The translations under genes were made by a program, and so were the position numbers. The notes beneath the pieces were generated by a model. The model was not told where the DNA came from and ran no database searches. It was given only the letters and a program-made list of their open reading frames with translations. From Metridium senile (taxonomy: Eukaryota > Cnidaria > Anthozoa > Actiniaria > Metridiidae), in the NCBI GenBank assembly GCA_949775045.1, contig OX459103.1, positions 6,500,541 to 6,564,540 of the forward strand: a stretch of 64,000 nt of DNA. Reading direction: 5' to 3'. Of the stretch, positions 10,740 through 23,200 are shown one piece after another; the first letter of the stretch is position 1, and each line of letters opens with the position of its first letter.

Positions 10740-11280
10740 TGTTTTCAGTCCCTCTCGACCCAGTTATCACTGGGAAACGCAATAGTTGTGCAATATACGT
10801 TAAATTGAGCTCCCGTCTAGTCCCTGGGAAAAGGTTCCACTATTTCTATCTGGCTCCACTCAAGATATACAGGAAGCCATAATGTGCAATTTCAAACAAA
10901 CACTTTTTGTCAGGCCCTGGGAATTTATGCCTTAATTTGATAATTCCAGTCTCTTCCGATCAAGACTCCAACAGGAAGCCCATATTGTGCATTATATACT
11001 ATAAAGAAATGGTTTTCGTCCGGCTCTTGGGAAAAAGTGGCTTACAATTTTGCTGTGAAACAATTTCAGGCTATCCCGTCCAAAGTTACACAGGGAACCG
11101 GAATTGTGTATTAAATTATATACAAACTGTTCCCGACCAGCCCTTGGAAAAAAAAAATTGTTTGTCTTACAGTTTCAACGCCGGCCTATTTCAGGCTTTC
11201 CCGTCCAACGTTACACAGGGAACCCAATGCATTATACCTTAAACAAAGGGTTGCCGTCCAGCCCTGGGATAGGGGTCCCC
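10740..11280. repeat. degenerate ~120-bp tandem repeat next to the DISP3-like last exon
   Basis: Recurring words in order: CAGGAAGCC or CAGGGAACC, then TTGTGCATTATA-like, then TTTTCGTCCGGC or CCGTCCAGCCCTGGGA. They recur about every 110-130 bp, 4-6 times. The last unit runs into the terminal codons of the exon at 11232-11594, so those codons may derive from the repeat. Confidence 0.65.
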
Positions 11281-11594
11281 ATTAAACTCACGATATAAAG
11301 AACAAGACTACCCATACCAGCAAATATCCCTACTGCAACTAATGCTATAGCCCTGGATTTCATGGTACGCTGGAACTTTGCTGGACCCATGAGCACGAGA
11401 AACGCTAATGTAAAAGAGAGTGTATACACAATAGAAACGGCAGTATTGATGGCTAAAATCTGGCCAAACTTGGCAAAGAGCTGAATGGTGGTTAGACAGA
11501 GAGGAATGGAGGCAGCGATTGTCGTCATGGCTGAACTAAGGATAGAGGAGCCAATGTGTGATACTGCTGCCGATGTTCTCCACTTCCGTATATC
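11232..11594 (-). CDS. DISP3: DISP3-like exon 11: TM11-TM12 and C-terminus (3' end uncertain)
   Basis: Acceptor TATATACAG|GAT. Encodes DIRKWRTSAAVSHIGSSILS, TM11, TM12 (INTAVSIVYTLSFTLAFLVL) and a further hydrophobic segment (AIALVAVGIFAGMGSLVLYI). Read straight through, it stops at TAA 11234-11232 after GTPIPGLDGNPLFKV, residues that look like translated tandem repeat. A consensus donor ATC|GTGAGT at 11291 would instead end the exon at 11292 in phase 0 and require one more exon downstream. Confidence 0.85.
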   Translation of the reverse strand, partial: DIRKWRTSAAVSHIGSSILSSAMTTIAASIPLCLTTIQLFAKFGQILAINTAVSIVYTLSFTLAFLVLMGPAKFQRTMKSRAIALVAVGIFAGMGSLVLYIVSLMGTPIPGLDGNPLFKV

Positions 11595-14500
11595 CTGTAT
11601 ATAGATATCATTAGTATTGAGTATTGATAGACCTCTATACAGATGTTATTAGTATTGATTGTGTATGAGTATGATCATCATATATCTATTAATATTAAGC
11701 AATTATTGAATGAGGCTGGGTATGATATTAAAAATTATGCAAACCAAGGAGGGTGTTGTCTGCCGAAGCCGTAGGCAGGGCTGGGGTTTAATTCCCGTGT
11801 ATGTGCTCCTAGACTATGGAATAAGGTCCCGCTGGAGACAAGAAAAGCACCAATTGTGGACATTTTTAAAAAGAAGCTAAAAACTTATTTATTTGAACAA
11901 TGTTTATGAACAATGTCCGCTTAAAATCTTTTTTTTCTGTAATTGGTGTTTGTAATAGCATTGAGATACTATGGAATGCGCTGAAGAAATAAATTATTGT
12001 TATTATTATTAAGGTTATATGATATTTTTCTCATGTAAAGTGGAAACCCGTTAATCCAGCCACCGAAGGGACAGCCAAAAGTGGCCATATTAACGGGGTG
12101 GCCGTATTAAGCGGGTAAATTTTATAGAAAATGTATGGGCATGCATTTCGTCGGGACCCTAAAAAACTGGCCGCAATAACGAGGTGGCCGTATCAAGCGG
12201 GTGGCCGTAAGGCGGGGTTCCACTGTATATGTACTTAGTCTATATCCATTACCTTGTTATTGTTTAGATTACTGGGTACATATCGTCCTGATATGATATA
12301 CCCATCAATAAGATGAACACAGTAGTCCACTGACGTTCCTACTAGAATAGATAACGAAATAGCTTCGACTGCACCGATCTGCCAGCCAAGAAGATAGAAT
12401 ATACCAACAACGAAACAGAGCACACCTGTTGAATACAGAACTAGGGTTAAACATTTACATACTTATTTCAGTAACTATCATTCCAGGTTATTTCGCGGGC
12501 GACCTTCCGGCTAGTATAAGTCAATCAGAAGTATTTTTGTCGCATCGTCAACAGTTCCAAGATGGCGTCGTTCGAAAGAGTTGTTTCCCGTGTCAACCCC
12601 CTTTAAATACGTCCTTTACATAACTTAACATTACAAAAAATATATGTAACATGGGCAACAAAAGCTCTCTGCTGCTGTATCAGCAATAAAAAAAGAATAA
12701 AATGCCTAAAAGTAACCGAAATCGTTGCTGTCTCGAGGCGCCATTTTGAAACTGTTTGTTTTGACAGACAATCCTTTGCACGCTTCGAAGCGAGATCACC
12801 TTCTTCAGTGAACTACAGAAAATAAGAAAAACGTAAATATCAGCCATCATTATCAACAACAGCATCGTCATCATCATCATCAGATTCATTATCATTATCA
12901 TCATCCTAGTCATCATCTTTCTCATCATCATTATTTATCATCATTTCCACCAACATTTATCATCACCATTTGTCATCATCATCAACAACAAAAGTAACAT
13001 AATACCATTACCTAATATGGTCAAAATGACAATGATTGACAGCATCAAATGACCAGTAAATACAATCACAGCTACCAGGCAGAGAAACAGTGAGAACGCA
13101 ATACCATATATGGCACCGTTGACGGCTATCACTTCCATGTACATTAGAACCCAGGACTGGGAGGTATGGAAGGCCGTTTCAAGAGCTGGATCATCGATCT
13201 TCTTTAACTGTGCTTTAAAGAACGAGTCCCACTTGAAGTACCATTGCAACATGTCTCGTGAGGGCATGCCTTTGTCTATGGTCTGAAACATGTAATATTA
13301 TCATTACTAAAAAAAACCCTACACCTACATGTATCAGTACAAGCTCTATTGTCACCATCGTTCTTCTGATTATCATAATCATCATTATGGACATAATCAC
13401 CACCACAACCATCATTACCATCACAAACATCATTATTAACATCATAAACATCATCATCATCATCATCATCATCATGGTCATTATCACCACCACCACAAAC
13501 ATCATCATTATCATCATCATGGTCATAATCACCACCACAACCATCATTACCATCACAAACATCATAGTCATTATCATCATAAAGATCATCATCATCATGG
13601 TCATAATCACCACCACAACCATCATTACCATCACAAACATCATTATTAACATCATAAACATCATCATCATCATCATCACCACCATCATCATGGTCATTAT
13701 CACCACCGCCATCATCATTATCATCATAAAGATCATCATCACTACCATCATCATGGTCATAATCACCACCACAACCATCATTACCATCACAAACATCATT
13801 ATTAACATCATAAACATCATCATCATCATCACCACCATCATCATCATGGTCAATTATCACCACCACCACCACCACCACCATCATTATCATCATAAAGATC
13901 ATCATCACCACCATCATCATGGTCATAATCACCACCACAACCATCATTACCATCACCACCACCATCATCATCATGGCCATTACCACCACCACCACCACCA
14001 CCATCAACATCATAAACATGGTTATCATCACAATCATCATGGTTATCATCATCATCGTAATCATTATCACCATCATAAACATCACCATCATAACCATCAT
14101 CATCACAATTATTATTATCATCCTTATCATAATCAAAATCATCACTATCATCATCATCACAATTCCCAGCATTCTTCTATTTCGTGACCATAATCATCAT
14201 CATCTGCAATATAATAACATTGCAATAACTGAATACAATTCCTCCTCAAGTACTTACGCTCTCAAAGGACATAACCATCCATAGAGCACTGGTGGAGTTC
14301 TTATATATAATATGCTTGGTCGGATAACCATACATATAAGAATCAGTCTTCCCTCGGAGGTCGGTATTGGATGTTTTAATACCTTCACACTCCTTAAGTC
14401 GATACCTTTCTGCCACCTGCCATAGCCAGTATGGAAAGCACTGTGATCCACTATCCCGGACTAACTCTTTGTTGTCTGAGAAAGCTTTACAAATTTGACA

Positions 14501-17500
14501 CATGTAGCTTATGAATTTGGACTTGTGTTTTGTGTAAAGGAGGGTGAATCTTGGGTCCATTATTACACTGCCCTGAAATTGAGAAAGAATAGAAAAGGTT
14601 ATGAAAATGAATGATTTATATTCAGGGGTAAGTGATGATGATGAATTGTGATAATCTTTTTCCTCATTCAGTTATACATGACTTGTACTGATTATGAAAA
14701 ATAACACTATAATAATGTTTATTTATATAGCGCTCGTATCCAAATTGTCCAAGGCGCTTTACAACTATACTAATCTATTTACAATATCTACAATTGATAT
14801 ATATTTACAACGTTAATTAAGTAATGATAATAAATAAATTATAAATAAATAATACGTCTAGATATAATTACTATCATCATCATCACCATCATCAGTATCA
14901 CCATCAATGACAATGACAAATTTTTATTTGCACCTTACAGTACACAAAGGATTATATTACTATCGCCATCGCCATCGCCATCATCATCATCATCATCACC
15001 ACAATCACTATCAACATCATACTAATCATGTATATTAGAGCAATTCACATAATGCATTTTAGTATGCTATTGAGTACAATAACAAACTAATAAGTAAAAT
15101 AACATGCTAATGAGCTTCGCATGGATGACCATACAATTTATCACAAATTGCTTGCACAAATATAATATATATCTCGTCACAAATTAAGAGACAGAGTATA
15201 AGAACTGGTTGTTGTATTATAATGAATATTTATTATATAGAACGAAAAATGAGAAGACAATCCATAGACAAATTTTTCACATTACCTCATTCTCTAGTAC
15301 ATGTTTGCGAACACCATTACCACGGTCAATACCCTTGATACCAAATACCAGTTTAACCTGGACATGTTTACCAAGAACTGGTTTGGGGACAGCTGTACAG
15401 CCGTTAGAGGAACAAGGGTTTGGGACATTACCAGAAAGAGTTGGTTCAACAGAAGTGGTAGTGGGTACATCATTAACATCTATAAACAACAGTTGATTAG
15501 AACATAGGTAATGATGATGATGATGGTAATGATGATGGTGGTGGTGGTGGTGATGGTGATAATGGTAATGATGATGGTGGTGGTGATGATGGTGGTGGTG
15601 GTGGTGATGGTGGTGATGATGATGATGGTGGTAATGATGATGGTAGTGTTGGTGATGGTGATGATGGTGGTGGTGATGATGATGATGATGGTAATGATGA
15701 TGGTGGTGGTGGTGGTGATGGTGGTGGTGGTGATGGTGATGGTAATGATGATGGTGGTGGTGGTGATGATGGTGGTGGTGGTGGTGATGATGATGGTGAT
15801 GATGGTGGTGGTGATGATGATGTTGATGATCATGGTGATGATTATTTTCGTTATTTGTAGGTTTGAGGAATACATGGTTTTCTCTGTAGGCGAGTATGTT
15901 GGAAGGAAAATATTTTTGGTGGCGAGTTTGTGGTGGAAAGTTCATCTGTAGGCGAGTTGGCTGTAAACCATAATGGTGATGAAGATAGAAATGATGATGA
16001 TGATGATTATTGTGGTGATGATGATGATAATTTGATGATAAGGATTGTGATGAACTAAGATGATTAGTATAATGATGAACCTAATGAAATTAAAATAAGA
16101 TGACAATTATGCTGAAACCGTTCAATTCAATTCCCACCAAGGGCAGGCATATGGTATTTATCTCATGTATCTGTATTTTACTAATACATAGAACACATTT
16201 CAATTGAACACTGATAATTATGGTGGCATGGCTGTAATGATAGGGAACACGAGAGTGATTATTAATAATCCCTTTCTTTGGCAATTTGCACAAATGTACT
16301 TACCATTCTTATTAGGAGGAGTTTCAGTCTCAGGGATTGAATTTCCTAAAAGTGATAAGAACAATAATAGCAGAGATAATCAGGCATCTAGGCATCAAAA
16401 AGTCACAACGTTTTAAAATTGTAAATTTCACGATATTAAGTCTATTATAGTGAAAATTGTTGTATTATGACCAGAAATTGTGAATTTCACTTTGATTTGG
16501 GGCTTTTCCAATAAGTTTTGAGGCAGTACTTGTATGTAAGCTATGCCTCTTAACTGATTGACGGATTGGAAAAAAAATTAAAATAAATTGAAATTCCCCA
16601 TTTTTCTGGTCTCTAAGAGATACTATAGTTTAACATTACCTGCAGTTGTGGGGTTTTTGGTTGTCATATCTGGTAGGCTGTTAGTAGCAGCATTTGTACT
16701 GGATGTAGATGAGGTAGTGGAATCAAAAACATGAGGATCAGAGTGTGTTGTTGTTAAGCTTCCAGGTGTTTTTCCAGGTGTTTTTCCAGGTGTTTTTCCA
16801 GGTGTTTTTCCAGGTGTTTTTCCAGGTGTAGTTGGTGGACTTGATGTTGTAGTTGTAGTAGTTTTCCTGGTTAGGTAAATCAGAGTGTTAGAAGAGTGGT
16901 ATGGGAAAGTAAGTAAGTAAATAAATAAACAAATCTTTAAAAGCTAAAAAGAAATTCTCATCACCCACACACCACCACCATCATCACCAGAATAACCATT
17001 ACTACTACTATGATTCATAATCATCAGCAATTGGCCATGTTCTAAATGATGGGCTAGGAGAGGACTGGGTACTAGTTTCTAGAATTAATGCAATTAATAA
17101 ATAAACTACATAACATGAAAAAGCACATCAACATATACCATATCACAAATTTTGATGCTATTTGGTTGTATATTTCCATTGCAATAGTCTCTCAAACATC
17201 CATAAGATTACAAAGGAATGTATGGTTTGGAGGGACAGCTGTCCTTCCAAACTATACATTTCTTTATAATTTTTCACATATTTGAAAGGCTGCTACTTGG
17301 TCATTATTCAACAGAATATAATGTAATTCTGTAATATTGTATATTTTGATGTGCTCTTTCATGCTATGGGCTATATTTCCTAATTGCATTAAATCTTGAA
17401 ACTAGTACCCAGTCCCCTCCTTGCCCCTCGTCATTTAGAACATGGCCAATAGCGCAGATTTTGTATGACTATGAAAAGCTAAAGGCATAAATGCAGTCAA

Positions 17501-19612
17501 GGTACAACAAGGCACATCAAATTTCTAGAAATATCACCGTCGTGGCAAGGCACACACTGAACTTTTTACAGTCATACGGAATTTGCAATATCACCATCGC
17601 CACCATTGCTGTTACAGCTGTTATATTGTCTGATCATCATAATTTGTTCTAAGAAAATCAGATAAAGTAATCATTTAATAATAATTCTGAATCACTTACC
17701 TTGTCGTAGGTCTTGCTGTTACCTTTGGAAGTTGAGAAGTGTCTGGATTTTGCAGGGTATAACCTATATCCGTAGGCTTAAAGGTTGTTGGTGCTGCAGG
17801 GTTCTTTGGAATTGTAGACTTTGTTGGTTTTGTAGTAGTAGCTTTATTAGTCGCTACCGGCAATCCATGAATAAAGTTAGAACTAACGTCAACAATGTCG
17901 CCACAAATCTTACAATCATAATTATCATTACTCATGTTGTACTTCAGGTCAAGAAGCTGCTGCAAATTTGAGCCATCCTTGAAGAATGCCGGTGGTTTCT
18001 GTGATGGCTTGATTTTGGTATCCATGTACACAGTCCCTCCCAACAATACGATATACAGGAGAAGCAGCCCATACCTAAAAAACATGACAGGTTTGCAGTA
18101 GTAATACAGCCATACTTGTAGACTACAGAGGAAAGTGTGGTTGCTCCTATTGTTGGTTCTTGTCATGGTAGTAAACCCTGGGAGTAAGGGTACGCTACAC
18201 TCTCCATCACCTCCTTCGTCTGACATATATAGCAAGTCAGCGCTGTCTTCACTATTGATGATGCTGTCCTCTGAGAAGAGAGGGTTGCTGTCGTCAACAT
18301 CTTGACTTAGAGTTTCAGTCTCTGTTTGGAAATTGTTCTGTGTTACTGGATTATTTCCAGCAAGAAAGTGCTCAACATCCTCTGAAAAAAAAAAAACAAT
18401 AATCAGAATAACTTTTTAATATTTGATACTCCAGTTTCTTGTTATTTAGCAACGCTGTACACTTTGACAAAAGGCACATTTGCACCGGGATAATCTTGAT
18501 TCAAGGTAAATTCAAATGTGCTTTTCTGTTGTTTAGGTGTAGTCTTTTACCATGCTTGGCTTGGAATTTGTGAATATTTTTTACAACAAATCAAGGCTTA
18601 GCCTGTGCAAATGCACCTTTTGTCAAATAATACAGCAGTACTAGAAACTGGAGTATTCAACAATGTTTTGCTAGTTTATTAATAATTGAACCACCACAAC
18701 GTTGAGGTAACTATTCATTGTTACTCAAAGAGTCTGAGGAGAGTAATTATTCATAATATTGCACAATATTTCTAAAATAAAATAAATAACAAAAAACAAA
18801 CAAACAAACAAACAAAAGAAAGAAAATAATTATAAAAAAATAAAACATAAAACAAACAGGAAATATGAGAGATATGTTGAAACATAGACAAAATTATACA
18901 CTGACCTGGAAGACGTGCTCTACTGCTACAACCATGGCATATTGGGATAAACTGAAATATGAAATTGAATGCCTTGTGCTCTGCTTTACGGACATACTGG
19001 TGCCAAAGGTAGAGTGCTGGTGGGATTGTTAGCAGTACAGTAAACCAACAGCAAATGACAATCAACATCATAAACAAACCAAAATCATGGATGGCAGGAA
19101 TCTAATATACAAAAACATTTTTAAGTGAGCTGCATAATAATAATAATAATAAAAATATTATATATATATTTTCTATAGCATCAATTCCTAAAGTTCCACA
19201 AGGCTTTACAATAACGCAGCGCATAAATGGAGACAAACGTTTAACTCGGACAAACAAACTTTTATTTAACTTTCAGCAGACTATTTTGAATGCCGATCTT
19301 GTTTAATCTTTGTTTGATCACATTGTTATTCTAATTTTAGCAGGAAATGATAAGATCTGTTCATATATTGCTCAACACAGAAAAACTGAACACAATATTT
19401 GTCTGAGTCTTGGAGCTATTTTTAGCATTCATGCGCTGCGCTATTCAAAACCATGGATGATAGTGAGCTATAAAATAATAATATTATTATTATTTTCTAT
19501 AGCATCAATTCTTAAAGTTCCACAACACTTCCAATCAATCATTGAATCAACAAGTAAATGGATGAATAAATGAATGAAGGAATCAATCATTGAATCACTG
19601 AGTGAATGGATG

Positions 19613-19653
<41 letters not shown>

Positions 19654-19903
19654 ATCACCAAGTGAATGGATGAATCAATCAATCAATCAATCAATCATTG
19701 AATCACAAAGTGCATGGATGAATCAATCAATCAATCAATCATTGAATCACAAAGTGAATGGATGAATCAATCAATCAATCAATCAATCATTGAATCACCA
19801 AGTGAATGGATGAATATTAAGTAACTAAATAAATCATTGAATCAACAAGTGGATGAATAAATGAATGAAGGAATCAATCATTGAATCACTGAGTGAATGG
19901 ATG

Positions 19904-19936
<33 letters not shown>

Positions 19937-20147
19937 ATCACCAAGTGAATGGCTGAATAACCAAATAAATCATTGAATTACCAAGTGAAAAGATGAATAA
20001 ATCCATAAATCAATCAATCAATGAATCAATAAATCAATCATTGAATCAATCAATCAATCGATCAATGAATCAACAAGTAAATGGATGAATAAATAAATAT
20101 ATCATTAAATTACTGAGTGAATGGATGAATCAATTAATCAATCATTG

Positions 20148-20205
<58 letters not shown>

Positions 20206-23200
20206 CAAGTGAATGTGGGTGGCATGGTTGGCCGAGTGGTGAGGGCACCGGCCTTTCACCGCTGTGATCTGGGTTCGATTCCCAGCTCGGGCACCGGATC
20301 ATATGTGAATTGAGTTTGTTTGATGTGTTGTTGTTCTCTACCGTGCCACAAGGGTTTTTCTCCGGGTTATCCGGTTTTCCTCCCTCAGCAAAAATCAACA
20401 TGTGAGGAGTGATTTATGAAAAATATTTAATGTAGAGGTAGTGAGTGTGAGTGCCAGCAGAAGAATAACCACTATGTGGATCTGCTGTGGAAAATATTAT
20501 TATTATTATGAATGTATCAAACAAACAGACAAATAGACAGACAAAACTGAATATTTTGCTTTTACTATTACCTTAGAAAGGCAGTTAGCTCCAAATGCTG
20601 CAGCAGTTGTAAATGAAGTGAAGAACGTAGCCCCTCCAGCGGTACTGATAGTATGAATCAACCTCTTTGAAATGTCTTTGCAATTTTTAGCATGGATGAA
20701 TGTATTGACAAATACAAATACATCATCTACACCAATCCCAATGATAATAAACAAAGAAACGCCACTCAAAATACCAACTGTAGGCACGCCAAAGACCACT
20801 CGGAAGAAAAAGAACGCACAGAGGAGGGAAGTCAAAATACTTAGTATCCCAAATAGTGTAAGAAACATTGAAAATGAAGTGAGAAAGAAGACGAAGAGGA
20901 CAATGATTATAAGTGTGTATTTGGCAAGTTCTACATCACTCCACATCGTTGTTTGGATGAGATAATCAAACACTTCTGGTCCGCCATAGAGGATTTTGAT
21001 TTGACTGAAAAAGATGGAAAATACAATAAATTATAATTACTTTTTTGATTTAATTAATATTTCTTATTTACAATTAATAAATACAGTACTAAAGTATCGT
21101 ATCCTAGAATTTTTTGAAATAGTAAACTTTTTACATTTTTAAATCTAATATTTTATCATTTTCCACAAATCAATTTTTTTTACAATATGCATATAAACAC
21201 ACATACATAAAAACAAATCTATGTTTGTTATTTTAGAAGAAGAAAAAATTATAATTACTATGCTCAAGATGGCATACATACTGCCTTAGTGTTTCCAAGG
21301 TAACAATAGGCCATTTGCAAAATGTGACCCTACCGTGTCACATGATCCTACCCCTTTTAACATCAGTTAACTTATCCCCCAGGCTCAAATATTATAGAGT
21401 GCACACCATATATCCGTGAAACAACTACTAACTTTGTAGTGCATAATAGTATTTAGTTATCAATAGATTTAAAATATTTTTCTGTTTATATTAATTATTT
21501 AAATATTTGTTAACTTTGTTTATTTGATGTTTTACTTTTTTATAGGTTTAAATTGTCAATTGGGATTTTCGTCCTGTAATTTTCACCTGTTCATCCAAAT
21601 ATTGTTAAGTAATATCTTGTTATGACGAATTCTATTAAACTAAACTAAACTAAATCAACTAGTTTGTTATCAACTAACTAAGATTTCACTCAGGCATAAA
21701 TCATACAAAGAAACACAAAGGCAGCTAATTATGTGACTATTGTTCTTTGCACTGTTCCACTCCAGTGCTATCCACTAGTTTGTACATAATAGTGAAATTA
21801 GACAATACATATTATATTTTATTTCACGGATATATGGCGTGCACTCTATTAACCATTTGCCTTGTAACTTATATACCTGCCAGCAATTTCAAAAAATAAA
21901 TAAATAGTGCATTCCAAGACCAAAGGGCATTATGGGTCTCAATTTGAAATAAATACACGGCGATATTTACTCCCCATAACAAGCTTGTATATTGTTTTGA
22001 ATGGAATGCACTAAGAATAAAGTAACTAATTATAATTTATTTTATTGTAAACAATATTAAATGACACAAAATGCATTTTGGTCTTGCAAAGCACTATTCA
22101 GTATGCAGTATTCTACATTTTTTGATTAAGCTGTATATCTATCTAAGTATCTAATATACTACTGATATGTATTTTAAAACACAATTATATTGTAAACTGT
22201 AAAATAGCCCAAAGAGCAATAAAGTGTATTCTATTTTATTCTAATATTAACTCAAGAAAAAGACAAGGTGTGCACCTGCTGTGTGCAGTTATAAAGCACT
22301 CGAGGTCGTCAGAGCAGGAAAGAAGTGTAAAGAGAAGCAGCACAATGCGAAGAGGAAACTTCTTGAGTGTACTCATAATCCCCTAATGACAGTTTTATAA
22401 CTGCTTAAAAAGAGCAGGAAAGAAGAGTAAAGAGAAGCACAATGCAAAGAGGAAACTTCTTGAGTGTACTCATAATCCCCTAATGTTTTATAACTGCTTA
22501 AAAAGACCAGGAAAGAAGAGTAAAGAGAAGCACAATGCAAAGAGGAAACTTCTTGAGTGTACTCATAATCTCCTAATGTTTTATAACTGCTTAAAAAGAC
22601 CAGGAAAGAAGAGTAAAGAGAAGCACAATGCAAAGAGGAAACCTCTTGAGTGTACTCATGATCCCCAGGTGTTTTAGAACTGCTTAAAAAGACCAGGAAA
22701 GAAGTGTAAAGAGAGGCACAATGCGAAGAGGAAACTTCTTGAGTGTTCTCATAATCCCCAAGTGTTTTAGAACTGCTTAAAAAGACCAGGAAACAAGTGT
22801 AAAGACAAGCACAATGAAAAGCAGAAAGTTCTTGAGTGTTCTCATGATCCCAAAGTGCTTTATAACTGCTTAAAAACTCATGAATAATTAATGATAAATT
22901 TACAAATTAAATAAATCATGACCATGACGAGTGTGGTAGAAGTTTTAGTAGAAATTTCTAGGCAAGATTTACTTTAAGGTTACAGTCCACATTCGCGGGG
23001 TGTCTCAGTAAAAAAATCATTAGCTTGTCAGATTAAATATTATTTCAAAGATTTACACATCATTTTAAAGCTAAATAACCATAGAATACGCCTGTGTAAT
23101 TTGTTTTACCAAAATGTTCATGTATAAAGAGTTGTGATACTTTAAACTCAAAACGACCGTCTTTGTTTGAGCGAATTGATCTAAAAAAGTTCTCATTGTA

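Noticed and set aside
13215..14284. Met/Asp-, His- and Ile/Thr-rich frames
   Set aside because: By-products of the CAT trinucleotide array in intron 8 of the DISP3-like gene.
15480..15951. Long His-rich frame continuous with exon 7
   Set aside because: A good acceptor (TTGTTTATAG) at 15480 separates the coding part from the intronic ATG/CAT array, and exon 6 joins there in phase.
20213..20295. tRNA gene (Glu-like)
   Set aside because: Continues into a ~220-bp SINE body with (ATT)n tail; the head ends do not form an acceptor stem.
20672..20965. Plus-strand frame of 97 codons
   Set aside because: Antisense shadow of DISP3-like exon 2.
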